Shown here piece after piece: positions 35,259 to 42,243 of a stretch of DNA of 64,000 nt (its first letter is position 1; each line of letters begins with the position of its first letter). Both the position numbers and the translations under genes were made by a program. Under the pieces are notes generated by a model. The model was given only the letters and a program-made list of their open reading frames with translations. It did no database searches and was not told the origin of the DNA. The DNA is from Sulfobacillus thermosulfidooxidans DSM 9293 (lineage in GTDB: Bacteria; Bacillota; Sulfobacillia; Sulfobacillales; Sulfobacillaceae): positions 3,205,011-3,269,010 of the forward strand of contig NZ_FWWY01000001.1 of assembly GCF_900176145.1 (NCBI RefSeq), written 5' to 3'.

Positions 35259-36631
35259 AGGAGATCCTCCAATAATGGTTGGCTGGCCACTACCGCTTCG
35301 CACAAAATATCAACCATCTCCCTAATCTCAATAGACGAAGATGCAAGCGGTGGCATGAAAATAACCACGTTGCCGATGGGGCGGATAAGCATCCCCCTTT
35401 GACGCGCAAGATTTTGCACGACGCGTCCGGCCTGCGCCGCATAGGGAAACGGGGTGCGTTGTTCCTTGTTTTGAACCAGTTCAATCCCAATCATGAATCC
35501 CTTTTGTCTTATATCCCCCACATAAGGCAGAGGACGCAGCTTATCCAGGGCCGATGCAATATCAGGTGTTTGTTTTGCGACGTTCTCAATAACCTGGTTT
35601 TGGCTAATCAGCTCCAAATTGGCTAGGGCCACATTGGCCGCCAATTGATTACCGGCATAGGAATGACCATGATATAAGGCCGTACGGTCGCCAGCACGTC
35701 CATAAAATTGTCGATAAATGTCCTCGGTTGCCGCTGTGGCAGAAATGGGCAAGTACCCTCCAGACAATCCCTTACCCATACACAAAATATCCGGACTAAT
35801 CTCTTCATAAGATGTGGCCCACCATTTTCCAGTCCGTCCTATACCCGTGGCCACTTCATCAACAATGAGAAGCACATCATAGCGTGTACATAAATCCCGC
35901 AGTCCGGCTAAATAACCGGGCGGCGCTGGGATAATGCCACCCGCTCCCTGCACGGGCTCGATAATCACTGCCGCTAATTCGTCTTGATGCGCACGCATGA
36001 CAGACTCGGCCAAATCTAAGCAAGCCAAATGACACCGATCTGGAGTCTTTTGTAAGGGACAACGATAACAATAGGGATAAGGGGCTCGGGGCTCCTTGGG
36101 CAAATATGAGAGAAAGGGCCAGTGAAATATGTCATCGGGGGCCACAGCCATGGCGCCCAAAGTGTCTCCATGATAATTGGATGTAAATCCCATAATTTTT
36201 GTCTTTTGACCCTGTCCCTGATTGGCCCAATATTGCACGGCCATTTTTAAAGCGACCTCAACCGCAGAAGCGCCCGATTCTGAGAAGAAGAAGCGCGTCA
36301 AATGGCCCGGCATAATTTTACTTAAACGATGGGCCAGCACCGTAATGGGCACATTGCCCTGTCCCAGTAATGTCGTGTGGGCCACGCGGGACAATTGATC
36401 AATAAGGGCATGGTCCAGTTCGGGAACATGATGGCCATGCACATTCAACCAGACGGAGGAGACCCCGTCATAGTACCATCGTCCCTCGATATCTTGAACT
36501 TTGACGCCTTGCGCTGCTTGGATAATGACTGGATCGCTATGGTCATAATCTTTCATCGGGGTAAAGGGATGCCAAACATGCTGTTGATCCCAACGCCGTA
36601 TCTCATCCGGTGTTATTGACGAATAATCCAC
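35255..36631 (-). CDS. bioA: adenosylmethionine-8-amino-7-oxononanoate aminotransferase BioA
   Basis: A 458-residue class III PLP aminotransferase that makes 7,8-diaminononanoate. Motifs: QHVWHPFTPMKDY at the N-terminus, FFSESGASAVEVALKMA, YHGDTLGAMAV, LLIVDEVATGIGRTGKWWA, and the PLP lysine in CMGKGLSGGYLP (residue ~282). The N-terminal WHPFT and YHG motifs are diagnostic for BioA against other class III enzymes. It is the first gene of the operon bioA-bioD-bioB. No bioF, bioC or bioY and no recognisable BirA operator are seen here. Confidence 0.96.
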   Translation of the reverse strand: MDYSSITPDEIRRWDQQHVWHPFTPMKDYDHSDPVIIQAAQGVKVQDIEGRWYYDGVSSVWLNVHGHHVPELDHALIDQLSRVAHTTLLGQGNVPITVLAHRLSKIMPGHLTRFFFSESGASAVEVALKMAVQYWANQGQGQKTKIMGFTSNYHGDTLGAMAVAPDDIFHWPFLSYLPKEPRAPYPYCYRCPLQKTPDRCHLACLDLAESVMRAHQDELAAVIIEPVQGAGGIIPAPPGYLAGLRDLCTRYDVLLIVDEVATGIGRTGKWWATSYEEISPDILCMGKGLSGGYLPISATAATEDIYRQFYGRAGDRTALYHGHSYAGNQLAANVALANLELISQNQVIENVAKQTPDIASALDKLRPLPYVGDIRQKGFMIGIELVQNKEQRTPFPYAAQAGRVVQNLARQRGMLIRPIGNVVIFMPPLASSSIEIREMVDILCEAVVASQPLLEDLL

Positions 36632-36831
36632 ACCATTACCTCACTTATACAGATGCTCTTAGGTATGCTATCACAATGCTTCCCACATAGTGCCTGAAGC
36701 TGTAAGCATCGTCAACCCAGTTGCTGACTATCCCCATATAGTCTTGCTAAAAAGCTTCGCGAAGGGAGCTCTGCGACGTAAGAGATGTCTTACAGATTTG
36801 GGAAGTTGACGATTTCGGCATCTCCAATTTG

Positions 36832-36856
36832 CTACAATAACTCCATTATATTGTAG
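36832..36856. promoter_or_regulatory. inverted repeat upstream of the nucleoside hydrolase gene
   Basis: CTACAATA (36832-36839) and TATTGTAG (36849-36856) form a perfect 8-bp inverted repeat with a 9-base spacer, 27 bases before the start codon. A TTGACG at 36806 could be a -35, and TACAAT within the left arm is -10-like though spaced too far. The position fits an operator. Confidence 0.45.
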
Positions 36857-36882
36857 ACTGGCTATAAGGAGCGATATTATCT

Positions 36883-37833
36883 ATGGCGGAACAACTGCCT
36901 GTCATATTAGATGTCGATACCGGAATTGACGATGCTCTCGCGATTCTTTATGCTCTATCCTCTGAAACGCTGAATGTACTCGGGATCACGACCTGTTTTG
37001 GCAATGGCGACATCACTAATACAACTCGCAATACCCTTACGGTGGTAGAAATGGCTTCTCACAGCGTCCCAGTATATCAGGGGGCAAGTCATCCTCTAGT
37101 TAGTCCTTGGGAATCCACAGCGGAAGCATTTCATGGCCCGAACGGTTTAGGTGGCACACAATTGTTTCACCCGCAAATGAGACCCGAATCAGAATCCGCA
37201 GTCGAATTTCTTCGCCGCAGTATTGATCAATATGCTCATGATCTTGTGTTAATTACGACCGCACGGCTCACCAATGTTGCAGCATTACTCTTGGCCTTTC
37301 CTGAGGTTAGTGTTAGTATTCGCCGCATTGTCATTATGGGCGGCGCTGCCTTCGCTCCGGGAAACGTGACTGCTGTAGCTGAGGCGAATATCTGGGGAGA
37401 TCCCGAAGCCGCCTGGGTGGTCTTTCATTCGGGTATTCCCATTACGATGGTGGGTCTTGATGTGACCACTCAAGTGCCCATTTCCGACTGTATGCTGAAA
37501 AGCCTAGAGCCGACGACTCCGTATTACGCATTACTACAGCAAGCCGTAGACTTTTATTTAGGTGCCTATAACCCAGGAGCGCCCAAGGGCGATCGCATGG
37601 CGCCATTGCACGATCCCTTGGCTGTGGCCGTTGCTGAGGATCCTACCTTGTGTCGAACCCACCCTTATCCCGTGGATATTGAATTACGCGGGCAATTAAC
37701 GCGGGGCATGACAGTGGTCGATTGGCGTACCCGTTCTACAACCAGACCAAATATCGATGTGGCCGTCGAAGTCGACCGCGCACGATTTCTTACCACCTTT
37801 GCAAAACGGTTACATTTTGACAGGGTATGTTAA
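36883..37833 (+). CDS. inosine-uridine-preferring nucleoside hydrolase
   Basis: A 316-residue enzyme of the IunH family, which splits ribonucleosides into base and ribose. The calcium-binding signature DVDTGIDDALAI is at residues 10-21. Further family motifs are FHGPNGLGG, LITTARLTNVAALLLAFPE, IVIMGGAAFAPGNVTAVAEANIWGDPEAA and the C-terminal PLHDPLAVAV that supplies the last calcium ligand. AAGGAG lies ten bases upstream of the ATG. It would serve nucleoside salvage together with the secreted nucleosidase and the nucleobase permease elsewhere in this window. Confidence 0.93.
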   Translation: MAEQLPVILDVDTGIDDALAILYALSSETLNVLGITTCFGNGDITNTTRNTLTVVEMASHSVPVYQGASHPLVSPWESTAEAFHGPNGLGGTQLFHPQMRPESESAVEFLRRSIDQYAHDLVLITTARLTNVAALLLAFPEVSVSIRRIVIMGGAAFAPGNVTAVAEANIWGDPEAAWVVFHSGIPITMVGLDVTTQVPISDCMLKSLEPTTPYYALLQQAVDFYLGAYNPGAPKGDRMAPLHDPLAVAVAEDPTLCRTHPYPVDIELRGQLTRGMTVVDWRTRSTTRPNIDVAVEVDRARFLTTFAKRLHFDRVC

Positions 37834-37873
37834 GAGAATGGATAAGCCAGACATAATAGCCAGCTATCCATGG

Positions 37874-37911
37874 GTCTGTTGAGAACACTCCCTTAGGTGT
37901 TCTCAACAGAC
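37874..37911. terminator. terminator hairpin after the nucleoside hydrolase gene
   Basis: Perfect 15-bp stem: GTCTGTTGAGAACAC at 37874-37888 and GTGTTCTCAACAGAC at 37897-37911 around TCCCTTAG. The + strand tail is CTCAAAACC; on the minus strand the tail is short. It separates the hydrolase gene from the IS200/IS605 element. Confidence 0.75.
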
Positions 37912-37936
37912 TCAAAACCAATCAGATCCTCTTGCC

Positions 37937-38110
37937 ATAGGTGCCAACAAACCGGGCTATGAACTCTCCCGCCACCTAACCCTATCGGGTTGAGGTGGGG
38001 GTTTCCCGGATCACTCCGCGAAGTTCCTGGTTCTGCGACCTGTGCATGTCCGTCTTTGACGGAGCACGTCTTATGTGAGTCTCCCCAGGCGTGACTTCGG
38101 ACCGTTCCGG
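37937..38110 (-). ncRNA. candidate omega RNA (reRNA) of TnpB
   Basis: TnpB uses an RNA that overlaps the 3' end of tnpB and runs through the right end into flanking DNA, which supplies the guide. Here the minus-strand sequence through the tnpB stop forms the 11-bp hairpin 37972-37998 and ends near GTTCATAG (37964-37957). The next ~20 chromosomal bases (37956-37937) would be the guide. Ends are inferred, not seen. Confidence 0.4.
37972..37998. repeat. right-end hairpin of the IS200/IS605 element
   Basis: CCACCT-AACCC, loop TATC, GGGTT-(G)-AGGTGG: 11 base pairs with one bulged G. It overlaps the tnpB stop codon. Confidence 0.75.
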
Positions 38111-39439
38111 CCCTAGTGTCCGAAAAATCCGCGTCGTTTTACGCGATGTCGTAAGCGGTTCTCCGGACAGGAGTTTCTGAATCCCGCGTTTTTTGATCAC
38201 GCGGGCGGCATTGTGGTCCGCATTGTCCCTGTGTCCGCAGCGTTGACAGACAAACGCAGCCTGGGAAGGCCGATTGTCCGGGGCAGTGAATGTACACTCA
38301 GCACATTCCTGCGAACTGTGTTGGGGCGGAACCGTGATGACGAGTTTGCCTCGGCGCCGTGCTTTATAGCGCGTGAACATGACCACCTGGCCCCATGCCG
38401 AGGCGAGAATAGCCCGGTTCAGGCCCGCTTTCGCGGCCCGCCCGTTGGGCAGAAAATGGCCTTGGGCGTCTTTTTTTGCTTTGGGCCGTTTGGTCATCTG
38501 CTGGATAGGCAGATTCTCAAAGACGTACAGGTCGTAGGCTGCGTGGACCACAAGCGCGTGACTGGTCTGATGCGCATACTCGTGTCGGACGTTCTTTTCG
38601 TACTGGGGGTAGTGAGCCACTTTTCGGTAGGCTTTCTTCTGATTTTGCGATCCTTTTTTTCTGCGGGAAGCCCGTCGTTGCCAGCGTCGGTGCTGCTGCC
38701 GCGCTTTCTGGATTCGGGTTTGCTGCACCGGTAGGAGATCAAACACGTGACCGTCGGAGGTCATGAGGGGCTTGGCAATCCCGCGATCTCCGCCGAGCGT
38801 GCGCTCGGCGAGTTGGTCAGCAGAGAGGTGCCGTAAATCCTCGGCGATGCGTTCGGTTGCCGCGTCTCCCTCCTTGCCGGGAATCGTGACGGTCAGATCC
38901 TCCGCCGCAAACGAGAGCCACCACTGCCCCCCTTCGATGGCAAGATATATCGAAGCCGGCACAGCGTGCGGCCGATGGGCCACATACGGGATGATCCCGA
39001 CGGGAAATTTGTCGGTACCGACATGCAGGTGATACCCGCACACCGCGCCGGGGGTGTCATCGACTATCGGACGAAATTCGAACAACTCCGAGGTCAGCCA
39101 GACACTTTGTCGCCCGGATTTCCGCTTCATCTTTGGGCGACCACTCAGTTTCTGAAAAAACCGTTGATAGGCTTGTCGCCAGCGCACCGCGCCATTGCGC
39201 AACACTGGGGAGGGCACTTGGCGGAGGAATGCGGTCTTTGCCGTAATGAAGCGGCTGTACTGTTGGTCGACAGGAATGTCTTCGCCCACAGTCCCGACCA
39301 TCCGCCGCTGAAATCGGCGAAAATAGCGATCTTCTTGCACTTTGGCGTTGTAGATGAGGCGTTGACACCCGATCCACTGGAGCAAGATCGGCTCCTGCTC
39401 TGGACTCGGATACAGGCGAAACTTATACCCGTTCAGCAT
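37982..39439 (-). CDS. tnpB: TnpB RNA-guided nuclease / IS605 OrfB
   Basis: A 485-residue TnpB. The N-terminal OrfB_IS605 helix-turn-helix region begins YKFRLYPSPEQEPILLQWIGCQRLIYN. The split RuvC domain has its three acids in GGDRGIAKPL (D), YVFENLPIQ (E) and HRDNADHNAARVI (D). The four-cysteine zinc finger SSQECAECTFTA...FVCQRCGH lies before the last acid. All catalytic residues appear intact. It has a longer-than-usual C-terminal tail (~60 residues) that overlaps the putative omega RNA. TnpB proteins cut DNA guided by omega RNA and help the element persist. It is divergent from tnpA, 51 bases apart. Confidence 0.95.
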   Translation of the reverse strand: MLNGYKFRLYPSPEQEPILLQWIGCQRLIYNAKVQEDRYFRRFQRRMVGTVGEDIPVDQQYSRFITAKTAFLRQVPSPVLRNGAVRWRQAYQRFFQKLSGRPKMKRKSGRQSVWLTSELFEFRPIVDDTPGAVCGYHLHVGTDKFPVGIIPYVAHRPHAVPASIYLAIEGGQWWLSFAAEDLTVTIPGKEGDAATERIAEDLRHLSADQLAERTLGGDRGIAKPLMTSDGHVFDLLPVQQTRIQKARQQHRRWQRRASRRKKGSQNQKKAYRKVAHYPQYEKNVRHEYAHQTSHALVVHAAYDLYVFENLPIQQMTKRPKAKKDAQGHFLPNGRAAKAGLNRAILASAWGQVVMFTRYKARRRGKLVITVPPQHSSQECAECTFTAPDNRPSQAAFVCQRCGHRDNADHNAARVIKKRGIQKLLSGEPLTTSRKTTRIFRTLGPERSEVTPGETHIRRAPSKTDMHRSQNQELRGVIRETPTSTR

Positions 39440-39490
39440 GCCCTCACCTCCTTGCGTTGATTCGGACGTCTATTATATCATTAAGCTACT

Positions 39491-39970
39491 ATGAATGACA
39501 CAGAAATGATGTCTGCCTCACATGCAGTGTACTCTCTTCGGCTACATATCGTCTTCGTGACCAAATATCGAAGGAAGACATTAACGTCAGAACTCCTCGC
39601 GGCCTTGCGAGAGGCGTTCGCAGAAATCCTGAACGACTGGCGCTGTACCCTGATTGAGTTCGGGGGGGAAGCAGATCATGTCCATTTGCTGGTGGGTATC
39701 CATCCTGCGCTGAACCTGTCTACCTTGATTAACAATCTTAAGTCCGCCAGTGCGCGGCGGATGCGCAATCGATTTGCCGATCATTTAGCGAAATTCTATT
39801 GGAAGCCATACTTCTGGCATCGCGCATACTATGTCGGGAGCGTCGGTGAAGCCTCGCTGGAGACGGTGAAACGTTACGTCGAAGCCCAAGGGACGCAAGA
39901 AAAACTGGATGTTAGTCTAAATTGTGGACACCTCGAATTGAGACAAGATGATACAATAATTCTCAATTGA
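39491..39970 (+). CDS. tnpA: TnpA Y1 transposase of IS200/IS605, 3' end altered by IS3
   Basis: A 159-residue HUH/Y1 transposase. The HUH motif is in GGEADHVHLLVG (residues ~55-66) and the catalytic tyrosine in VKRYVEAQGTQEK (residue ~129). YSLRLHIVFVTKYRRK at the start is the family signature. The last 15 codons (39925-39970) lie inside the left end of the IS3 element, so the natural C-terminus has been replaced by IS-encoded residues. Core catalytic residues are retained, so activity is possible, but the left end it acts on is now 1.2 kb away. Confidence 0.9.
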   Translation: MNDTEMMSASHAVYSLRLHIVFVTKYRRKTLTSELLAALREAFAEILNDWRCTLIEFGGEADHVHLLVGIHPALNLSTLINNLKSASARRMRNRFADHLAKFYWKPYFWHRAYYVGSVGEASLETVKRYVEAQGTQEKLDVSLNCGHLELRQDDTIILN

Positions 39971-39980
39971 GGTGAATCCG

Positions 39981-40268
39981 ATGGCCAATCAATATGATCG
40001 AGCGTTTAAAGAACAAGCGGTTCAACTCGTGTTGACCCAACAAAAAAGTGGCGCGCAAGTGGCGCGCGAACTGGGCATTCCCAGCAAAACCTTGTATGCC
40101 TGGGTCGCTGCCTACAAAGCCGACCCGGTCGAACCCTTTGTGGGTAGTGGGCATCTGAAAGCGGAAGACCAAGCCCTGCGCGATTTGCAGCGACGCATTC
40201 GGGATCTCGAAGAGGAGAATGCGATCCTAAAAAAAGCGATGCGCATCTTCACCAACGATCGGAAGTAA
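39981..40268 (+). CDS. IS3-family transposase OrfA
   Basis: A 95-residue protein with GAGGTG before ATG 39981. It has the HTH_8/Transposase_8 domain (YDRAFKEQAVQLVLTQQKSGAQVARELGIPSKTLYAWV) and a C-terminal leucine zipper (LQRRIRDLEEENAILKKAM). A heptanucleotide slippery site A-AAA-AAA followed by G at 40229-40236, in the right phase, would let ribosomes shift to the -1 frame and make the OrfAB fusion transposase. The -1 frame is open from there into orfB. Confidence 0.92.
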   Translation: MANQYDRAFKEQAVQLVLTQQKSGAQVARELGIPSKTLYAWVAAYKADPVEPFVGSGHLKAEDQALRDLQRRIRDLEEENAILKKAMRIFTNDRK

Positions 40269-40315
40269 TCTTTCCGTTCATTCATGAACACCGCTTCACC
40301 TTCTCGATCACGAAG

Positions 40316-41125
40316 ATGTGCCAAATCCTCGACGTTTCGCGAAGCGGGTATTATGCGTGGCGCCATCGCCCTCCCAGTACTCAGGCGCAAGTCCGGACCC
40401 GGCGGGTCGAACGGATTCGGGCGGTGTTTACCGCATCAGGGGAACGCTACGGCAGCCCCAAAATCACCGCCGTGTTACGGCGGGAAGGCGAGCGCATCAG
40501 TCAAAAAACGGTGGCACGGTTGATGCACGACCATCGATTGCGCTCTCGCGTGACACGGAAATATAAAGCCACCACCAATTCTCGGCATACGTTGCCGGTG
40601 CATGAGAACGTGTTGAATCAAACGTTTACCGCGGATCGGCCGCATGCGGTGTGGATGGCAGATATTACCTACATCCCCACCGAGGAAGGATGGCTCTATT
40701 TAGCAAGCCTCGAGGACTTGTACACCCGAAAAATTGTGGGATGGGCCGTGGATCGGCGCATGACGCAAGACTTAGTTCTCCGGGCCTTAGACCGCGCGGT
40801 CAGGCACAGCCGGCCGCCGGCCGGGGTGTTGCATCACTCGGATCGGGGGAGCCAATATGCCGCGACGGCTTACCAAGAGCGCCTTAAGCAATACGGGATG
40901 ACGGCCAGCATGAGTCGGAAGGGCAATGGCTATGATAATGCCATGATTGAATCATGGCATAGCCTCCTGAAAAAGGAGCTCATTTACCTGACGAAATTCC
41001 GAACCCGGGCAGAAGCGGAAGTTGCGATCTTTGCCTATATCGAGATTTTTTATAATCGGCAGCGCGTCCATAGCGCCCTAGATTATCAGACTCCAGCCGA
41101 GGCTGAGGCGGCATATCAAGCGTGA
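40316..41125 (+). CDS. IS3-family transposase OrfB (DDE integrase)
   Basis: A 269-residue frame with HTH_21 (MCQILDVSRSGYYAWR) followed by the rve integrase core. The DDE triad is visible in VWMADITYI (D), LHHSDRGSQYAA (D) and NAMIESWHSLLKKEL (E). In-frame residues upstream of ATG 40316 (about 27 codons back to the slippery site) also match the family, so the working product is the OrfAB fusion made by -1 frameshifting. It appears intact. Confidence 0.95.
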   Translation: MCQILDVSRSGYYAWRHRPPSTQAQVRTRRVERIRAVFTASGERYGSPKITAVLRREGERISQKTVARLMHDHRLRSRVTRKYKATTNSRHTLPVHENVLNQTFTADRPHAVWMADITYIPTEEGWLYLASLEDLYTRKIVGWAVDRRMTQDLVLRALDRAVRHSRPPAGVLHHSDRGSQYAATAYQERLKQYGMTASMSRKGNGYDNAMIESWHSLLKKELIYLTKFRTRAEAEVAIFAYIEIFYNRQRVHSALDYQTPAEAEAAYQA

Positions 41126-41213
41126 TCGGGATAATGTCTCAATTTCGGGTGTCCATTTTATTGACATAGGTCCAAACCCCGCAAGGCGGCCAAGAGGCCG
41201 CCGCCCGCTTGAC

Positions 41214-41241
41214 CCCCTCTTGGCTATCGCCTAAGAAGGGG
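41214..41241. repeat. left-end hairpin of the IS200/IS605 element, beyond the IS3 insertion
   Basis: CCCC-TCTT-GGC, loop TATC, GCC-(T)-AAG-(A)-AGGGG. It shares loop sequence and bulged design with the hairpin at 37972-37998. A second perfect 7-bp hairpin GGCGGCC/GGCCGCC lies at 41185-41202. Confidence 0.6.
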
Positions 41242-41259
41242 CATGCGCGGGCATTGTGT

Positions 41260-41625
41260 TCAAGGCTTCTCTAAGCGGATATCAACAGGATAATGATTAC
41301 TGAGGCTTCCGACCTCTTGCTGAAGGGCTGCCCAAATGGATGCCGCAACCTCGTCATCATCCGCGCGTTCCTCCAGCCACTTGCGTAAATCCCCTAATGT
41401 GCGCAAGCGTTGCGCCGCTTCATATTCCCCCGGTTGAATCGGCATTATGACACTAAAATCCGGCTCCGATTCTCGAGACACGGTAATCAATGCGCCGTAC
41501 ACGGGATGCATCATCCTTTGCGTTTTTTCTCTATTGTACACAGGAATTGCAGCGACAAGCGTGTTGTCGGCTACCAGTTCAAAATTCTTAGGTGAATTGG
41601 CCTGGTTGGGTGTCATCTTCTCCAT
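41260..41625 (-). CDS. hypothetical protein, 121 residues
   Basis: A soluble, mixed alpha/beta protein with no motif that I know (central strands TLVAAIPVYNREKTQRMMHPVYGALITVS; acidic helix WLEERADDDEVAASIWAAL). There is no signal or membrane segment. The stop codon lies at the inferred insertion point of the IS200/IS605 element, so the insertion may have clipped its 3' end; the TGA could also belong to the original target. The ribosome-binding site at ATG 41625 is weak; ATG 41616 after GGAGAAG is an alternative, though too closely spaced. Confidence 0.55.
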   Translation of the reverse strand: MEKMTPNQANSPKNFELVADNTLVAAIPVYNREKTQRMMHPVYGALITVSRESEPDFSVIMPIQPGEYEAAQRLRTLGDLRKWLEERADDDEVAASIWAALQQEVGSLSNHYPVDIRLEKP

Positions 41626-41647
41626 GATATAACGCCTATGGTGATGT

Positions 41648-41779
41648 ATGACGGCTGCTATGCGGTTACGAGGACATCATATTCTTGCTTTGTTAGGATA
41701 CCGAGGTATAGGCTATTCAGAAGAATATGACAGCGCATCATCGACGCTGCGTAGAGCACCCGACACATCCACGGGATGA
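41648..41779 (+). pseudogene. remnant of a DUF1284-type gene
   Basis: A 43-codon frame too short for usual gene tables. From the ATG at 41660 it encodes MRLRGHHILALLGYRGIGYS, which I recognise as the N-terminus of DUF1284 proteins (usually about 140 residues). It then loses similarity after SEEY and stops at 41777-41779. A 5' fragment left by a deletion, beside an IS hot spot, is the likely explanation. Confidence 0.5.
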
Positions 41780-41814
41780 GTCGATGGTCTTTGATGAGCC
41801 ATGCTGTAAAACGG

Positions 41815-42228
41815 TCAAACTCCCGAAGCATTGAGACGGAGTTGCTTTAATGCATCTAATATCTGTTGTGGCTCGGGAGGACAGCCTTTAACGACCACAT
41901 CAGGCGTTTGTAGGGCTTTTGCCACACCACCATGACTCGCATAGGCTGATTGAAATACCCCACAACCTGCAGCACAATCCCCAATAGCCATAAGCCATTT
42001 CGGGGAGGGCATGGCTTTCCACACCGTGTGCAGAGGAAGATACATCGTATCATTTACCGGACCGGTAACGATGAGAACATCCGCATGTCGAGGCGATGCG
42101 ACGATGTCCAATCCTTGATGTTGAAAATCATAGAACCGATTAGTTAAGCTGGTTAATTCTTGTTCGCATCCATTGCAACTTCCGGCATCAACATGGCGTG
42201 CTTGCAAGGCTTTCCCTGTTCGATTCAT
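41815..42228 (-). CDS. hyfI: hydrogenase-4-like small [4Fe-4S] subunit (HyfI/NuoB-like)
   Basis: A 137-residue NuoB-family protein. The four cluster-N2 cysteines are in SCNGCEQELT (C-x2-C, residues ~18-21), IGDCAAGCGVF and VKGCPPEPQQI. It carries the proximal [4Fe-4S] cluster in the soluble arm of group-4 [NiFe] hydrogenases and related complexes. It is the last gene of the minus-strand operon arsR-hyfB-C-E-F-G-I. No HyfA- or HyfH-type ferredoxin subunit follows; the operon simply ends here. Confidence 0.9.
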   Translation of the reverse strand: MNRTGKALQARHVDAGSCNGCEQELTSLTNRFYDFQHQGLDIVASPRHADVLIVTGPVNDTMYLPLHTVWKAMPSPKWLMAIGDCAAGCGVFQSAYASHGGVAKALQTPDVVVKGCPPEPQQILDALKQLRLNASGV

Positions 42229-42243
42229 CGCATTCTTCTCCTC

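Larger units (their letters stand above)
39925..41155 (+). mobile_element. IS3-family insertion sequence
   Basis: A 1231-bp element bounded by imperfect 21-bp terminal inverted repeats: 39925-39945 (TGGACACC...AATTGAGACA) and the reverse complement at 41135-41155, matching at 18 of 21 positions with TG...CA ends. It carries orfA and orfB in overlapping frames and is inserted into the tnpA-side end of the IS200/IS605 element. I see no clear target-site duplication (flanks AATTG and TTTTA). Confidence 0.9.
37957..41258. mobile_element. IS200/IS605-family element interrupted by an IS3 element (ends approximate)
   Basis: Divergent tnpB (minus) and tnpA (plus) genes give the IS605 layout. Imperfect subterminal hairpins with the same TATC loop are found at both ends: 37972-37998 overlapping the tnpB stop, and 41214-41241 beyond the inserted IS3 element. 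These are the structures that TnpA recognises. The ends are inferred to be within a few bases of 37957 and 41258; the right one abuts the stop codon of the 121-residue gene at 41260. The IS3 element at 39925-41155 splits the tnpA-side end from tnpA. Confidence 0.75.

Noticed and set aside
36632-36882. BirA operator before bioA
   Set aside because: No TTGTTAAC-type palindrome is visible in the divergent region.
38213-38734. A 173-codon plus-strand frame within tnpB
   Set aside because: Antisense shadow of a gene with all TnpB motifs.
41260-41625. Truncation of the 121-residue gene by the IS200/IS605 element
   Set aside because: The stop codon lies in what may be the original target sequence, so clipping cannot be shown; kept as an intact hypothetical gene.
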